From Haladaptatus salinisoli (lineage in GTDB: Archaea > Halobacteriota > Halobacteria > Halobacteriales > Haladaptataceae), in the NCBI RefSeq assembly GCF_020614375.1, contig NZ_CP085327.1, forward strand, positions 2,592,823 through 2,656,822: a DNA stretch of 64,000 nucleotides, in the 5' to 3' direction. The notes under the pieces are model-generated. The model saw nothing but the letters and a program-made list of their open reading frames with translations. It made no database searches and was not told the DNA's origin. Of this stretch, positions 8,806 through 17,776 are shown one piece after another. The translations under genes and the position numbers were made by a program. Position 1 is the first letter of the stretch. Each line of letters opens with the position of its first letter.

Positions 8806-11058
8806 TTACCGCACGAGACGGGCGACCAGTCCGTCTCGAATCGACTGCGGCTTTCGTTGACCGGCGCGAACCATCGCCACCGTCCCCGGCGCGTGTTCGC
8901 CGACGGTTTCGGGAAGCGAGCCGAAGAGCGCCCGCGAAACGGAGCCTGAGCGCGTCGCTCCGACGCAAACCGTGTCGTACGATTCGACGGCGTCGAGAAT
9001 GGTCGGTTCGATGTCGTCGGTGACGATAACTCGGGGGTCGTAATCCATGAACTCGATGCCCGCCGCGCTCGCCACGGAGTCGATGATCTCTTCGCCTCGC
9101 TCCGATGGGTCTCCCTCGTTCGCTTCGGATTCGTGCTGGACGTTCAGCAGCGTTAGCCGCGCGTTCCCGCGGGTCGCGGCGACGAACTCGCCGGCACGTC
9201 GGGCGGCGACCGGGGCGTGGGGACCTTCCCCGGCGAGAACGACGATATCCTCGACGTCGTCGCGCGCGCGGTCAGTCTTCAGTTTCACCAGCGTCGCCTC
9301 GCAGGGTGCTCGCTCGATGATCGGATCGATGTTCGAGCCGAGGATGTGTTCGCGGGCGCTCCGCCGGCCTTTCCATCCGAGAAGCACGTGATCGGCGTTC
9401 TCCTCTTCGATCACGTCGAGGACGACGTCGCCGACGTTCCGCCCGACGATCGCCCGCGTTCGCAGTCCGACGTCGAGGTCGTCCGCGATATCCCGCGCTT
9501 CGTCGAGGAGTCGCTGTTGTTTACGGACGCGCTCCTCTTCGAACTCGAGGTCTTGCGAGAGCGACGTCTGTTGCGGGACTTCGATGACGTTCACCGCGAC
9601 GAGTTCGGCCTGTTCGTCGTCGTGCGCGTGGGCGCTCGCAGCGGCGAGACGAAGGAGTTCGCGTTCGGTTTCCGGATTCGCGACGGGGACGACCACCCGG
9701 TACCGTCCGGTTCCGTCCGCGGAGAGCGTTGGCGACGGGGCGATCGCTTCCCCCAACAACCCTTCTCGCACCGCTCGGTCGCGCGCGTAGACGAAATACC
9801 ACGCGATGCCGACGCCCACGATTCCCAGACCGAGTAACTGAACGAGGGTGCGCATCTGAACGAGCACCCAGACGCACGCGAGACAGCCGAGGACGGGCAC
9901 GAGCGGAAAGAGGAAGAATCGGTCCGGGATTTCGAACGCCGGATCGTAATCGGCGGGGTCTGCTCGCCGCATGACGATGACGGCGACGTGAACGAGCGAG
10001 TAGGTGACCAGGTACGCGAAACTCGCGACCTCGGCGAGCGTCCCGATACCGATGCCGACGGTTATCAACAGCAGGATGATCGCACCCGTCGCCATAATCG
10101 CGCGGTACGGCGTTCGGAACTGGTCGTGTACTTCGTTGAGCCAGTTGGAGAGAATTTTGTCCCGGCCCATGGCGAAGTTCACCCGCGCGGCGGACAGTAT
10201 CGATGCGTTCGCGCTCGATACCGTCGCGAGGACGGCCCCGACGACCATCGCGACCGCGCCGACGGTTCCGAGGACCCGCTGGGCGACGTCCGCCACCGGA
10301 ATTCTCGACGTAGCGAGGGCCTCGATGCTGAGCGTTCCCGTGCTGACGAACATGACGAGTACGTACAGCAGCGTCGGCGTGACGACCGCCGCGATCATCG
10401 ACAGCGGAAGGTTCCGACTCGGGTTCTTGATTTCCTCGGCGCTCGTCGCGATCACTTCGAACCCGATGAACGTCACGTACACCGTCCCGATGGTGGCGAT
10501 AACCGCACCCCAACCGTTCGGATTGAATTCACCGAGCGTGTCGACGTGGAGGACGCCGAACGCGACGAACACTATGATGAGGCCGACGAGCGCGATGACG
10601 ATAACGTTCTGCAGCGCACCTGTTTCTTTCACCCCGTAGTAGTTGACGCCGGTCAGAATAGCGGACATTACGAGCGCGGCGATCGCCACCCCCGTCGACC
10701 CCATGGGGAGGAAGTACGTCAGATACTGGCCGAATCCGAGCATATAAAACGCGCTCGCGAACATCAGTCCGGCCCACATTCCCCACCCGACGATGCTCCC
10801 GAAGAAGCTACCGAGCGCCCGATTGACGTAATAGTAACTCCCGCCCGCCTTCGGCATTCCGGTGGCGAGTTCGGACAGCGAGAGGGCGGCCAGCAACGAC
10901 ACGACACCGCCGAGGGCGAACGAAATCATACTGGCGGGACCCGCCGCCTCCGCGGCGATGCTGGGAAGCACGAAGATTCCGGCGCCGATCATCGTTCCGA
11001 GGCCGATCGTGTAGGCTTCGAGGAAGCCTAAATCCCGGGCGAGTTCCTGCTCATCCAT
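8806..11058 (-). CDS. APC-family permease fused to Usp-like domains (copy 2)
   Basis: 750 residues. The APC core (about 1-430) opens with LGFLEAYTIGLGTMIGAGIFVLP and contains a conserved amphipathic segment FEVIATSAEEIKNPSRNLP. Two Usp-like domains follow: about 450-590 (YRVVVPVANPETERELLRLA) and about 600-740 (DIVVLAGEGPHAPVAARRAG, ending CVGATRSGSVSRALFGSLPE). The second retains a G-A-T-x-S-G nucleotide-loop-like motif known from ATP-binding UspA. The start overlaps the stop of the free uspA gene by 8 bases, so the two are co-translated. Substrate is unknown; amino acid or K+ are the main options. Confidence 0.88.
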   Translation of the reverse strand: MDEQELARDLGFLEAYTIGLGTMIGAGIFVLPSIAAEAAGPASMISFALGGVVSLLAALSLSELATGMPKAGGSYYYVNRALGSFFGSIVGWGMWAGLMFASAFYMLGFGQYLTYFLPMGSTGVAIAALVMSAILTGVNYYGVKETGALQNVIVIALVGLIIVFVAFGVLHVDTLGEFNPNGWGAVIATIGTVYVTFIGFEVIATSAEEIKNPSRNLPLSMIAAVVTPTLLYVLVMFVSTGTLSIEALATSRIPVADVAQRVLGTVGAVAMVVGAVLATVSSANASILSAARVNFAMGRDKILSNWLNEVHDQFRTPYRAIMATGAIILLLITVGIGIGTLAEVASFAYLVTYSLVHVAVIVMRRADPADYDPAFEIPDRFFLFPLVPVLGCLACVWVLVQMRTLVQLLGLGIVGVGIAWYFVYARDRAVREGLLGEAIAPSPTLSADGTGRYRVVVPVANPETERELLRLAAASAHAHDDEQAELVAVNVIEVPQQTSLSQDLEFEEERVRKQQRLLDEARDIADDLDVGLRTRAIVGRNVGDVVLDVIEEENADHVLLGWKGRRSAREHILGSNIDPIIERAPCEATLVKLKTDRARDDVEDIVVLAGEGPHAPVAARRAGEFVAATRGNARLTLLNVQHESEANEGDPSERGEEIIDSVASAAGIEFMDYDPRVIVTDDIEPTILDAVESYDTVCVGATRSGSVSRALFGSLPETVGEHAPGTVAMVRAGQRKPQSIRDGLVARLVR

Positions 11059-11497
11059 GTGAGTCCTCCCCCGGGGGAAGCGTGATAACCGGACGGTCGG
11101 TGTCCGTCAACAGGGAGTACGCCACGTCACCGGTGAGGAGCCGCGCCCAGCGACTGCCGCCGCGGGGTGTGAAGACGATGGCCGACGCACCGTACTGACG
11201 CCCCGCTTCGATGATGGTGTCGGCGACGTCCGTCCCGTACTGCACCTCGGTTTCGAAATTCGTGAAATCGGCGTTCGTAAACCGTTCGATGACCCTGTCG
11301 AACATTTTCTCGGCTTCCTCCTGGAGTTGCTCGGGCGACGTTTTGTCGGGCGCTCCGTCCGCCTTCTCGATGACGTGGACGATTTTCGCCTCGCTCGCGT
11401 CTCGGTCGAGGTACGGTAGCAGCGCTCGACACGTCGTTTCTGCGTCAGACTCCGATGCGACCGGGATGAGTACCTTGCGGAATAACGTTTCTGGCAT
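11051..11497 (-). CDS. UspA-family universal stress protein
   Basis: 148 residues, the full length of a single Usp domain. It starts with the beta strand FRKVLIPVASES and ends with the family nucleotide loop segment IVFTPRGGSRWARLLTGDVAYSLL, a variant of G-x2-G-x9-G-(S/T). Usp proteins are cytoplasmic, dimeric and bind ATP or AMP in many cases. This gene is the first of a two-gene unit with APC permease copy 2 (8-base overlap), which suggests it docks on the transporter's own Usp domains; that is inference. AT-rich DNA just upstream (11503-11516) may be part of its promoter. Confidence 0.88.
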   Translation of the reverse strand: MPETLFRKVLIPVASESDAETTCRALLPYLDRDASEAKIVHVIEKADGAPDKTSPEQLQEEAEKMFDRVIERFTNADFTNFETEVQYGTDVADTIIEAGRQYGASAIVFTPRGGSRWARLLTGDVAYSLLTDTDRPVITLPPGEDSHG

Positions 11498-11812
11498 GGG
11501 AAGTAAATTATTTATCGATTTGCCGCGATTCGTCCTCGAAGTATCCGTCGCTCGCTGGAATCACGGCGCGATTGTCGGGTTCGCAAATTCATTATCCAAC
11601 GTGTCGTATCTTCACATCCTTAATTCATTCGAGGATTTTCGTCCGGTCGGGACTGCGTTACGCGCAAATCAAGGACCTCATATTTCCGATTGCGTACTTT
11701 CACGCGCTTTCTCCGTCAGGAGAAGAAAGGGACCGAAAAAACGATCAATCCCGATAACTCGACGCGAAATTCGCCTACAGCGTTCGATATCCGCGTCCGT
11801 CGCCGAGCGAGG
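11498..11812. other. Intergenic region between uspA and APC copy 3
   Basis: 315 bases without a supported gene. Next to uspA it is AT-rich (11503-11516), probably promoter DNA for the uspA-APC unit. At the other end, 11736-11741 is a run of six A, i.e. six T on the transcribed strand about 70 bases past the stop of APC copy 3, a candidate terminator. Short open frames here show no codon bias or homology that I recognise. Confidence 0.6.
11736..11741 (-). terminator. T-tract terminator after APC copy 3
   Basis: Six consecutive T on the minus strand downstream of the gene ending at 11813. Archaeal termination commonly uses such T-runs without a hairpin. Confidence 0.35.
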
Positions 11813-14233
11813 TCACAGCCACCGGCGAAGTCGCGAGGTGATGCCGAGGTGCCGTTTGGCCATTATCACCGTGTTCTGCGCCCGGCGGCCGATTTGTTCG
11901 GGAATCGCTCCGAAGACGAGTTGGTCCAGCAGTCCCTCCCGCGTCGCACCGACGACGATGAGATCGTACCCCGCCGACCGGTCGATAACCGTATCGACAA
12001 CGTCCTGCCCTTCGAGAACCTCGCCGGATACCGTGATTCCCTCGCGGAAGCTGGCGACGGTATCGTCAACTATCGCTCGTCCCTCCGATCGATCGCTCTC
12101 ATCGGTGCCTTGGTCCACCACGTAGATCACGTCCACTTCGGCGTCTTGCGTGTACGCGATGCTGTCCGCGATATCCGCGGCGAGTTCCGCGTGCGGGCCA
12201 CCGGCGGTCGGGACGAGTATCCGATCGACCTCCCCGGTCGCGTCGGGGGCGACGCGCTCCACCATCACGTCGCACGGAGCCTCCTGCGCGACCTGATCGA
12301 CGTTGCTTCCGAGTATGATGTCCCGCCGCTGCGATTTGTGCTGACCCTTCCACCCCATGAGCACCGCTTCGCTATCGTACTGCTCGACGGTGTTGAGGAT
12401 CGCCTTCGCCACGTCGTGGCCGATTCGAATCGTGCCGCTGACCGGCACGTCGGCTTCCCGGGCGATGTCCATCGCGTCGTCGAGCATGTCCGGTTCGTCT
12501 TCCACGAACTCACGGCCCTCCGAGAGCGGCGTTTGCTGGGGCACCGTCACGACGCTCATCACGAGAATCTCCCCGTCCGGGTACGCCTCCTCGTCCTTCG
12601 CCAGATCGACGGCGGTTCGCATCAACTGCTCGGCGTTGTCGGGGTTTGAGATGGGAACGACGATCTGGTTCTCCCCGGACGAGGTCGGTTCGGGGGAGAC
12701 CACGGTCGGGGTTTCTTCCTCGAGCTGTTCCGCCTCTTGCTGTTTCGAGTAGCCGTAGTAGATGCCGAGGCCGAGGAGCATCCACACCGCGGTCGTGACC
12801 AGCGCGACGAACCCGTGGGAGTTCTGTCCCGTCAAACCGGGCTGCAACCCGAGTTCGAGGAGCAAGAACGGCGTGAGCAGGAACTGGAGGACGATGCCGA
12901 TGAGCGGCGGCCACGGCATGAACGGTACCGTGTACGTTCGAGGAAGGTCCGGATGGGTTTGGCGCATCCGGATGACCGTCCAGTTCACCTGCACGAACAG
13001 TAGGATGAACATGATGTCCGCGGAGGCGGCGACGCTCTCGATGGGGAGCGTGACCGCCATCGCGGCGATGAGAACCGCCGAGATGAGAATCGCCCAGTGG
13101 GGCGTTCGCTTGTCGGAGTGGATGCTGTCGAAGATACCGGGCAACGCGCGGTCGCGGCCCATCGCGAACGAGACGCGACTGGACGAGTACACGGTCGCGT
13201 TCAGCGCGCTCATCGTCGCCGCCAGTCCGGCGAACAACAGGAGCGGGACGCCGTAGGGAACGAACTGCCCCGCCGCGCTGATGATGCCGAGTTCGCCCAT
13301 GTAACCGAGCGCTTCCCACGTCGGGAGCGACGGACTCGCGGTGTCCGGAATCGCGGTGGTGGTGATGAGTTGTTGGGTGACGTCGATGCCGCCGATGGCC
13401 GCGAACGCCACGAGCACGTAGATGGGGACGACGATGTACATCGAGTAGAACACCGCTTTCGGCACGTTCTTTCCGGGGTTAACGACCTCCTCTCCGGATT
13501 GAACGATGATCTCGTACCCCTCGAACGCGATGTAGGTGAACCCCATCGCGCCCACGATACCCATCCAGCCGCCGGGCGCGAAGCTCGGACTGTTGAGGAA
13601 CTTCGTCGTCCAGTTCGGCTGCTGGAGGGTCGCCCAGATGCCGAAACCGACGAAGAGACCGAGGATGACGACCTTGATGGCGGTGACGACGACCCCCGCC
13701 TTCCCCGTCTCCTCCGCCCCGCGGAAGTTGATGTAGGCGAACGCCGCGATCATCAGGACGGCGAGGAGCTTCTCGAAGAATATCAAACCGAATCCGAACG
13801 CCGGGAAGTGGATGACCCCCACGTACTCGATGAGGTGGACGAAGAACGTCCCGAAGGTCACGGCGTACAGCGAACACGCGACCGCGTGGGCGAACCAACT
13901 CATCCACCCGGCGTAGAAGCCGTTCGGGTCGACGAGAGCTTCCTTCACCCAGAGGTAGCCGCCGCCCGCTTCGGGGAACGCCGCGCCGAGTTCCGCGTAC
14001 GAAACCGCGGTGAACATCGCGACGAACCCGTTGAGGATGAACGCGGCGGTGAGCGCGGGACCGGCGATGCCCGCCGCGAAGCCGGTCAGCGCGAAGACGC
14101 CCGCGCCGATCATCGCGCCGACGCCGATGAACGTGATGTCGAACAGGCTCATATCCCGAGAGAGTTCCGTGTCGACGTCTCCTTCCCCGGCTGGCTCTTC
14201 TGCAACTACATCCTGTGCAGGGTCATCCGCCAT
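11813..14233 (-). CDS. APC-family permease fused to Usp-like domains (copy 3)
   Basis: 806 residues, the longest of the three copies because of an acidic N-terminal extension of about 25 residues before SRDMSLFDITFIGVGAMIGAGVF. The APC core has about 12 hydrophobic segments with the segment YEIIVQSGEEVVNPGKNVP. The cytoplasmic part has Usp-like domains at about 520-660 (NQIVVPISNPDNAEQLMRTA) and about 670-790 (DRILVPTAGGPHAELAADIA), the last with VVGATREGLLDQLVFGAIPE, a near-canonical Usp nucleotide loop. It is a monocistronic unit with its own T/A-rich promoter at 14258-14267. Amino-acid or cation import is likely; the specific substrate is unknown. Confidence 0.88.
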   Translation of the reverse strand: MADDPAQDVVAEEPAGEGDVDTELSRDMSLFDITFIGVGAMIGAGVFALTGFAAGIAGPALTAAFILNGFVAMFTAVSYAELGAAFPEAGGGYLWVKEALVDPNGFYAGWMSWFAHAVACSLYAVTFGTFFVHLIEYVGVIHFPAFGFGLIFFEKLLAVLMIAAFAYINFRGAEETGKAGVVVTAIKVVILGLFVGFGIWATLQQPNWTTKFLNSPSFAPGGWMGIVGAMGFTYIAFEGYEIIVQSGEEVVNPGKNVPKAVFYSMYIVVPIYVLVAFAAIGGIDVTQQLITTTAIPDTASPSLPTWEALGYMGELGIISAAGQFVPYGVPLLLFAGLAATMSALNATVYSSSRVSFAMGRDRALPGIFDSIHSDKRTPHWAILISAVLIAAMAVTLPIESVAASADIMFILLFVQVNWTVIRMRQTHPDLPRTYTVPFMPWPPLIGIVLQFLLTPFLLLELGLQPGLTGQNSHGFVALVTTAVWMLLGLGIYYGYSKQQEAEQLEEETPTVVSPEPTSSGENQIVVPISNPDNAEQLMRTAVDLAKDEEAYPDGEILVMSVVTVPQQTPLSEGREFVEDEPDMLDDAMDIAREADVPVSGTIRIGHDVAKAILNTVEQYDSEAVLMGWKGQHKSQRRDIILGSNVDQVAQEAPCDVMVERVAPDATGEVDRILVPTAGGPHAELAADIADSIAYTQDAEVDVIYVVDQGTDESDRSEGRAIVDDTVASFREGITVSGEVLEGQDVVDTVIDRSAGYDLIVVGATREGLLDQLVFGAIPEQIGRRAQNTVIMAKRHLGITSRLRRWL

Positions 14234-14652
14234 ACGCTCCCGTACTCACTCGCCCAGTAAAAAAGAACTGGCGCGTGCGCAAGAAACGATCTTTCGACAC
14301 TAAACGAAAAAAGACGCCGAGAACGCCGGATACGGGCACTTCAATCTATTTACAGACGGCCATCTGTCTAAACATCCTTCTCTATTTTGAGCATCTCGAA
14401 AGGAAATAATCAGCCGAAATCCGTATCGAGTTCGTTCGCTACGTCGAGCCTTCGCGACCCACGACCGACGAGTCGTCGGCGACTTCGCGGACGATTTCGG
14501 GGGTCGCCCCCGCGCACCTCGAAGAACTCTGAGGACGCGTCCGTCCGGTGAATCGCCTCCTTTTCCACGAACTCACACCCCGCTCGCTCGGAAGCGGCGC
14601 GGACCGTTTAACTGTCAGAAAATTTTTGTCCCCGCGACGTGTCGTCCGTGCC
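14234..14652. other. Intergenic region before the GNAT cluster
   Basis: 419 bases. It holds the promoter of APC copy 3 at one end and an AT-rich tract (14340-14410) in the middle. Between about 14411 and 14580 the minus strand shows gene-like composition split over two frames (fragments reading CEFVEKEAIHRTDASSEFFE and TPEIVREVADDSSVVGRE), which may be a decayed small gene; I cannot support an intact one. An AT tract at 14618-14628 lies about 30 bases before the ATG at 14653 and is a likely TATA element for the GNAT genes. Confidence 0.5.
14258..14267 (-). promoter_or_regulatory. TATA-like box of APC copy 3
   Basis: Minus-strand ttctttttta lies 25-34 bases before the ATG at 14233, the position expected for a leaderless transcript. 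Confidence 0.45.
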
Positions 14653-15258
14653 ATGTTCCCCGAGCGCATCGAGACGGAGCGCCTCGTACTGGAAGCGATC
14701 ACGCACGAGAACGTCGATGTGTTCGACCTCTACCGGCACACGGCGCACGACGCGCCGGACATCGACGAGATAACCGAACACCTCTCGTGGGAACCGCACG
14801 CCACGCCGAAGGAGACGAAGGAGTTCGTCGACTGGGCGGCGAAGCGGCGCGACGAAGCGACGGGCGCGGAGTTCGTGATTCGTCCGAAAGACGGCGAGGA
14901 CGGCGCGGGCGAAATCGCCGGAACGACCGGTCTCGGCGTCGACTGGGACCGCCGGACGGGCGCGCTCGGTCTCTGGCTCCGCAAACCGTTCTGGGGGCGG
15001 GGTTACTCCGGCGAGCGCGCCGCCGCGCTGATGGAACTGGCGTTCGACCGCCTCGACCTCGAACTGGTGGCGGTCGAGCACACCGACGGGAACGAGAAAT
15101 CGCGTCGGGCCATCGAGAAGTACGTCGACGCCCACGGAGGGCAGTACGACGGTATCCTGCGCAACTGGCATCCGGACGGCGACGAGGTGCTCGACTCGCA
15201 TCGCTTCACGGTGACGCGCGAGCAGTGGGAGGGAATTCGAGAGGGCGACCAGTCGTGA
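14653..15258 (+). CDS. RimJ/RimL-like GNAT N-acetyltransferase (tandem copy 1)
   Basis: 201 residues beginning MFPERIETERLVLEAI, the classical start of RimJ/RimL-type GNAT enzymes that acetylate protein N-termini or small amines using acetyl-CoA. The acetyl-CoA pyrophosphate loop is represented by RGYSGERAAALMELAFDRL (about 118-136), followed by LVAVEHTDGNEKSRRAIEKY, the beta 6/alpha 4 segment. An upstream in-frame start at 14548 is rejected because it precedes the AT-rich promoter tract and adds no family sequence. The stop overlaps the next gene's GTG by 4 bases. The substrate is unknown. Confidence 0.9.
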   Translation: MFPERIETERLVLEAITHENVDVFDLYRHTAHDAPDIDEITEHLSWEPHATPKETKEFVDWAAKRRDEATGAEFVIRPKDGEDGAGEIAGTTGLGVDWDRRTGALGLWLRKPFWGRGYSGERAAALMELAFDRLDLELVAVEHTDGNEKSRRAIEKYVDAHGGQYDGILRNWHPDGDEVLDSHRFTVTREQWEGIREGDQS

Positions 15259-15878
15259 CCGGCCTCTTCCCCGACCGCGTCGAGACCGAACGATTGGTGC
15301 TGGAGCGACTGTGCCGCGAAAACGTTTCCGTGAACGAACTCTACGACCTGTTCTCCGCCCCCGAGGCGAGCGAGGTGTTCGAACACGTCCCGCAGTCGCC
15401 GTATCGGTCGCTGCAAGGGCCCCGAGACCGCATCGAGAAGGCGGAATCCGGGTGGGAGGAAGGAACGAACGCGCAGTACGCGGTTCGTCCGACGGAGGGC
15501 GAACCGAACGTGGGCGAACTCGCCGGGATGACGCTGCTGTACCCCGAGTGGGAAAAACGGAGCGCGCGCCTCGGTCTCATCCTCGGCAGGCGGTTCTGGG
15601 ACCGAGGGTATTCGGGCGAACGCGCGGCGGCCCTGCTGGAAGTCGCCTTCGACCGCCTCGATTTGGAACTCGTCGCGGTGAGCCACAACGCGGAAAACGA
15701 ACGGTCGCGTCGGGCCATCGAGAAGTACGTCGAACGGTTCGGCGGTCGGCGCGACTGCCTGCTTCGCAATTGGATGCCGATGGACGACGAGGTCGCCGAC
15801 GTCCACCGCTACGCCGTCTCCCGCGAGCGGTGGGCGGCGAATCGAGGGTCGGCGAGCCGCGAAGGTGTCCGGTCGTGA
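15255..15878 (+). CDS. RimJ/RimL-like GNAT N-acetyltransferase (tandem copy 2)
   Basis: 207 residues with a GTG start overlapping the TGA of copy 1 (GTGA). It repeats the same layout: LFPDRVETERLVLERL at the start, RGYSGERAAALLEVAFDRL as acetyl-CoA loop, and LVAVSHNAENERSRRAIEKY. The two proteins are clearly paralogous through the whole C-terminal half, so the pair arose by tandem duplication. Its stop overlaps the GTG of the next small gene in the same GTGA manner, making a three-gene translationally coupled unit. Substrate unknown. Confidence 0.9.
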   Translation: MTGLFPDRVETERLVLERLCRENVSVNELYDLFSAPEASEVFEHVPQSPYRSLQGPRDRIEKAESGWEEGTNAQYAVRPTEGEPNVGELAGMTLLYPEWEKRSARLGLILGRRFWDRGYSGERAAALLEVAFDRLDLELVAVSHNAENERSRRAIEKYVERFGGRRDCLLRNWMPMDDEVADVHRYAVSRERWAANRGSASREGVRS

Positions 15879-16105
15879 CCGAGATGGACGTCCACGCGAT
15901 TCGCCACCGCCTGAAGCTGAAGCGGGACGCCGGACACACCAGACTGTTCGAGAACCGCGATTCGGTCGCATGCCCGGCCTGCGACGAACCGTTCGCCGAC
16001 CTGCTGGCGACGGAGAAGCGAGAATACAGCTTTCGCCCGACCGGATCGATGCGGCTCTGCGTCGTTCGGGAGGACGACCGACTGTTGGCGTTCACGCACG
16101 AGTGA
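15875..16105 (+). CDS. Small zinc-site protein, DUF7385-like
   Basis: 76 residues from a GTG at 15875 (an ATG at 15884 is the alternative start). The sequence MDVHAIRHRLKLKRDAGHTRLF leads into ENRDSVACPACDEPFADLL, a CPxC half of a zinc ribbon, and ends with a beta-rich segment. I recall similar haloarchaeal proteins annotated as DUF7385 or 'flagella cluster protein', but that link is from memory and its function is not established. It is translationally coupled to the two GNAT genes upstream. Confidence 0.72.
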   Translation: MTEMDVHAIRHRLKLKRDAGHTRLFENRDSVACPACDEPFADLLATEKREYSFRPTGSMRLCVVREDDRLLAFTHE

Positions 16106-16208
16106 CGCCGAACCGTTTTCGTCGACGCAGAGGTCGTCGTTCACGACTCGCGGCGCGATTTGCGCCGCCACGGGCGGTTGCCGCGAACCCGGTCCTCGTA
16201 ATCGCCCG

Positions 16209-16436
16209 TTACGACTTGTACGTCGCGATGAGCGACCAGAGACCGAATCCCATCCCGGTACCGACCGCGGAAAAGGTCAGCCCCATCGAGAGAAACGCCA
16301 GCGTCTGCACGAACAACACGACGACGGACGGAACGCTGGTTCGGAGCGGTACCTTCGCCTCCTCGTCGCGAATCGTCGGAACGAGCGAGATCATGATGAC
16401 GATACTACCCGCTAGGAAGACGTACTCTTGCCACAT
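16209..16436 (-). CDS. Small conserved membrane protein
   Basis: 75 residues with three hydrophobic segments: 4-20 (EYVFLAGSIVIMISLVP), 34-52 (SVPSVVVLFVQTLAFLSMG) and 53-70. The motif LVPTIRDEEAKVPLRTSVPS between helix 1 and 2 is a recurrent feature of an uncharacterised haloarchaeal family. No function can be assigned. It is convergent with the GNAT unit and stands alone. Confidence 0.72.
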   Translation of the reverse strand: MWQEYVFLAGSIVIMISLVPTIRDEEAKVPLRTSVPSVVVLFVQTLAFLSMGLTFSAVGTGMGFGLWSLIATYKS

Positions 16437-16630
16437 GTTTTTCTCACCGCCGCGCCGTCGGAACCGCCGGAGAGTAATCGGCCCCGGACGGGCGTTATGA
16501 GAAGATTAACTCAGATACGAATAAACATCTCGATTTTCGTCCGTAATCCGGACGATTTATAATCAATACGGTTCGGTATCGAATACCGTGCAACTCAGGG
16601 GCACGATATTGAGCTCCTGTCGCACTCCCC

Positions 16631-17140
16631 TCACAGTTCTCGCGCGACCATCTCGCCCCAGTGCTCGAAGCCGTGTCGGTCGTAGAACGACCGCGCCCGG
16701 GCGTTCTCGCGGTCGACGTCCAGCACCAGCCTGCCGAGGGGGAGGGTCTGGTCGCGGGCGAAGTCGACGGCGGCGTCCATCAACTCGTCGGCGACGCCGG
16801 TTCCGCGGTGGTCGGGGCGGACGAAAATCTCGTTCAAGACGGCGGCGTCCCAGACGAACGCGAAGTCGTCGGGGAGGACGAACACGTACCCCGCGAGTTC
16901 GTCGCCCGCGTCCGCGACCGTGACGCAGCGCTCGTCGGCGCTCGCGCATCGCTCGACCCACTCCCGATACCGCTGGCGGTACTCGTCGGTCAGTTTTTCG
17001 GCGTACACCGCGGCCTTGTCGTCGCCGCCGGTTCCCTCGCCGAGGCCGAGTTCGAAACCGCGCTTTAGCTTCCAGAGTTCCTTCGCGTCATCCTCGTCGT
17101 TCGCGTCGTAGGGTCGAATCTCGACTCCGTCCGTCTCCAT
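16631..17140 (-). CDS. GNAT family N-acetyltransferase
   Basis: 169 residues. The GNAT fold is shown by IRPYDANDEDDAKELWKL at the start, strand beta 4 (LNEIFVRPDHRGTGVADELMDAA, about 103-125, containing the acetyl-CoA loop R-x-x-G-x-G/A) and the terminal NARARSFYDRHGFEHWGEMV motif. It belongs to a different GNAT subgroup from the tandem pair 1.4 kb upstream. Acyl acceptor unknown. It precedes a YdjM-like membrane protein gene on the same strand, 24 bases from that gene's stop. Confidence 0.9.
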   Translation of the reverse strand: METDGVEIRPYDANDEDDAKELWKLKRGFELGLGEGTGGDDKAAVYAEKLTDEYRQRYREWVERCASADERCVTVADAGDELAGYVFVLPDDFAFVWDAAVLNEIFVRPDHRGTGVADELMDAAVDFARDQTLPLGRLVLDVDRENARARSFYDRHGFEHWGEMVAREL

Positions 17141-17164
17141 ACTCCCAGTCGGTGCGACGGGGGC

Positions 17165-17776
17165 TTACTTCTTGTGCGATTCCCACACTCGGAATCCGAG
17201 GATGCCGAAGCTCATCGCACCGAGGAGGAGCTGTCGGCCGCTCTGAACGACGGGAAACACGCGCTCTTTTCGCTTCGGGTCGGGACCGCGCGCGAGGTCG
17301 AACCCGGTTCGGTAGTGCGTGGTCTCCGTCGACCCGCGGGCTTTCGTTTCGACGAACGTCTGGACGAGTCCGCGTTCGTTCGAGAAGCTGAGTTCGCCGG
17401 AGACGCTGTAGAACTGGTCGTGAAGCGGGTAGAGGGCGTTCACGCCGTTCGTGAACAGGTCGAGGCCGATGCCCGCGACGAGCAGCGAGACGAGGCTGAC
17501 CCACGCGACTCGGACGCCGTAGTCCCCCCAGCGCCGACGTATCAGATTTCCCCGCGCCCGGTCGACGAGCAGAAGCGCGCCCATCCCCGCCGGTAGGAGG
17601 AGGGTGTGCAACACCGCCCTGTGCCCCCCCGGAACCCACAATCCCACCAGCGTGTCGAGGTCCGGAAGCGCGGCGGCGGCCATCACCACCAGCGCCGCGC
17701 GGGCGTCGAAGTGGTCGGCGAGCAGCGACGTGGCGAGTAAGCCGGCCACCGCGACGTGAACGACCGTCGATGGCAT
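17165..17776 (-). CDS. YdjM-like membrane-bound metal-dependent hydrolase
   Basis: 203 residues from the ATG at 17774-17776. The N-terminal half has the family signature: His at residue 7 (STVVHVAVAGLLATSLL), AAALPDLDTLVG with the PDxD metal motif (about 36-47), and HRAVLHTLLLPA (about 53-64) supplying further histidines. Four to five membrane segments are visible, the last near the C-terminus (LLLGAMSFGILGF). YdjM/LexA-binding membrane hydrolases are poorly characterised; a metal-dependent hydrolytic activity in the membrane is inferred from the conserved residues. Confidence 0.8.
   Translation of the reverse strand: MPSTVVHVAVAGLLATSLLADHFDARAALVVMAAAALPDLDTLVGLWVPGGHRAVLHTLLLPAGMGALLLVDRARGNLIRRRWGDYGVRVAWVSLVSLLVAGIGLDLFTNGVNALYPLHDQFYSVSGELSFSNERGLVQTFVETKARGSTETTHYRTGFDLARGPDPKRKERVFPVVQSGRQLLLGAMSFGILGFRVWESHKK

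Noticed and set aside
14439..14702. Minus-strand 87-codon frame before the GNAT pair
   Set aside because: Basic, no family, and overlaps the likely promoter and start of GNAT copy 1; only a possible decayed fragment remains.
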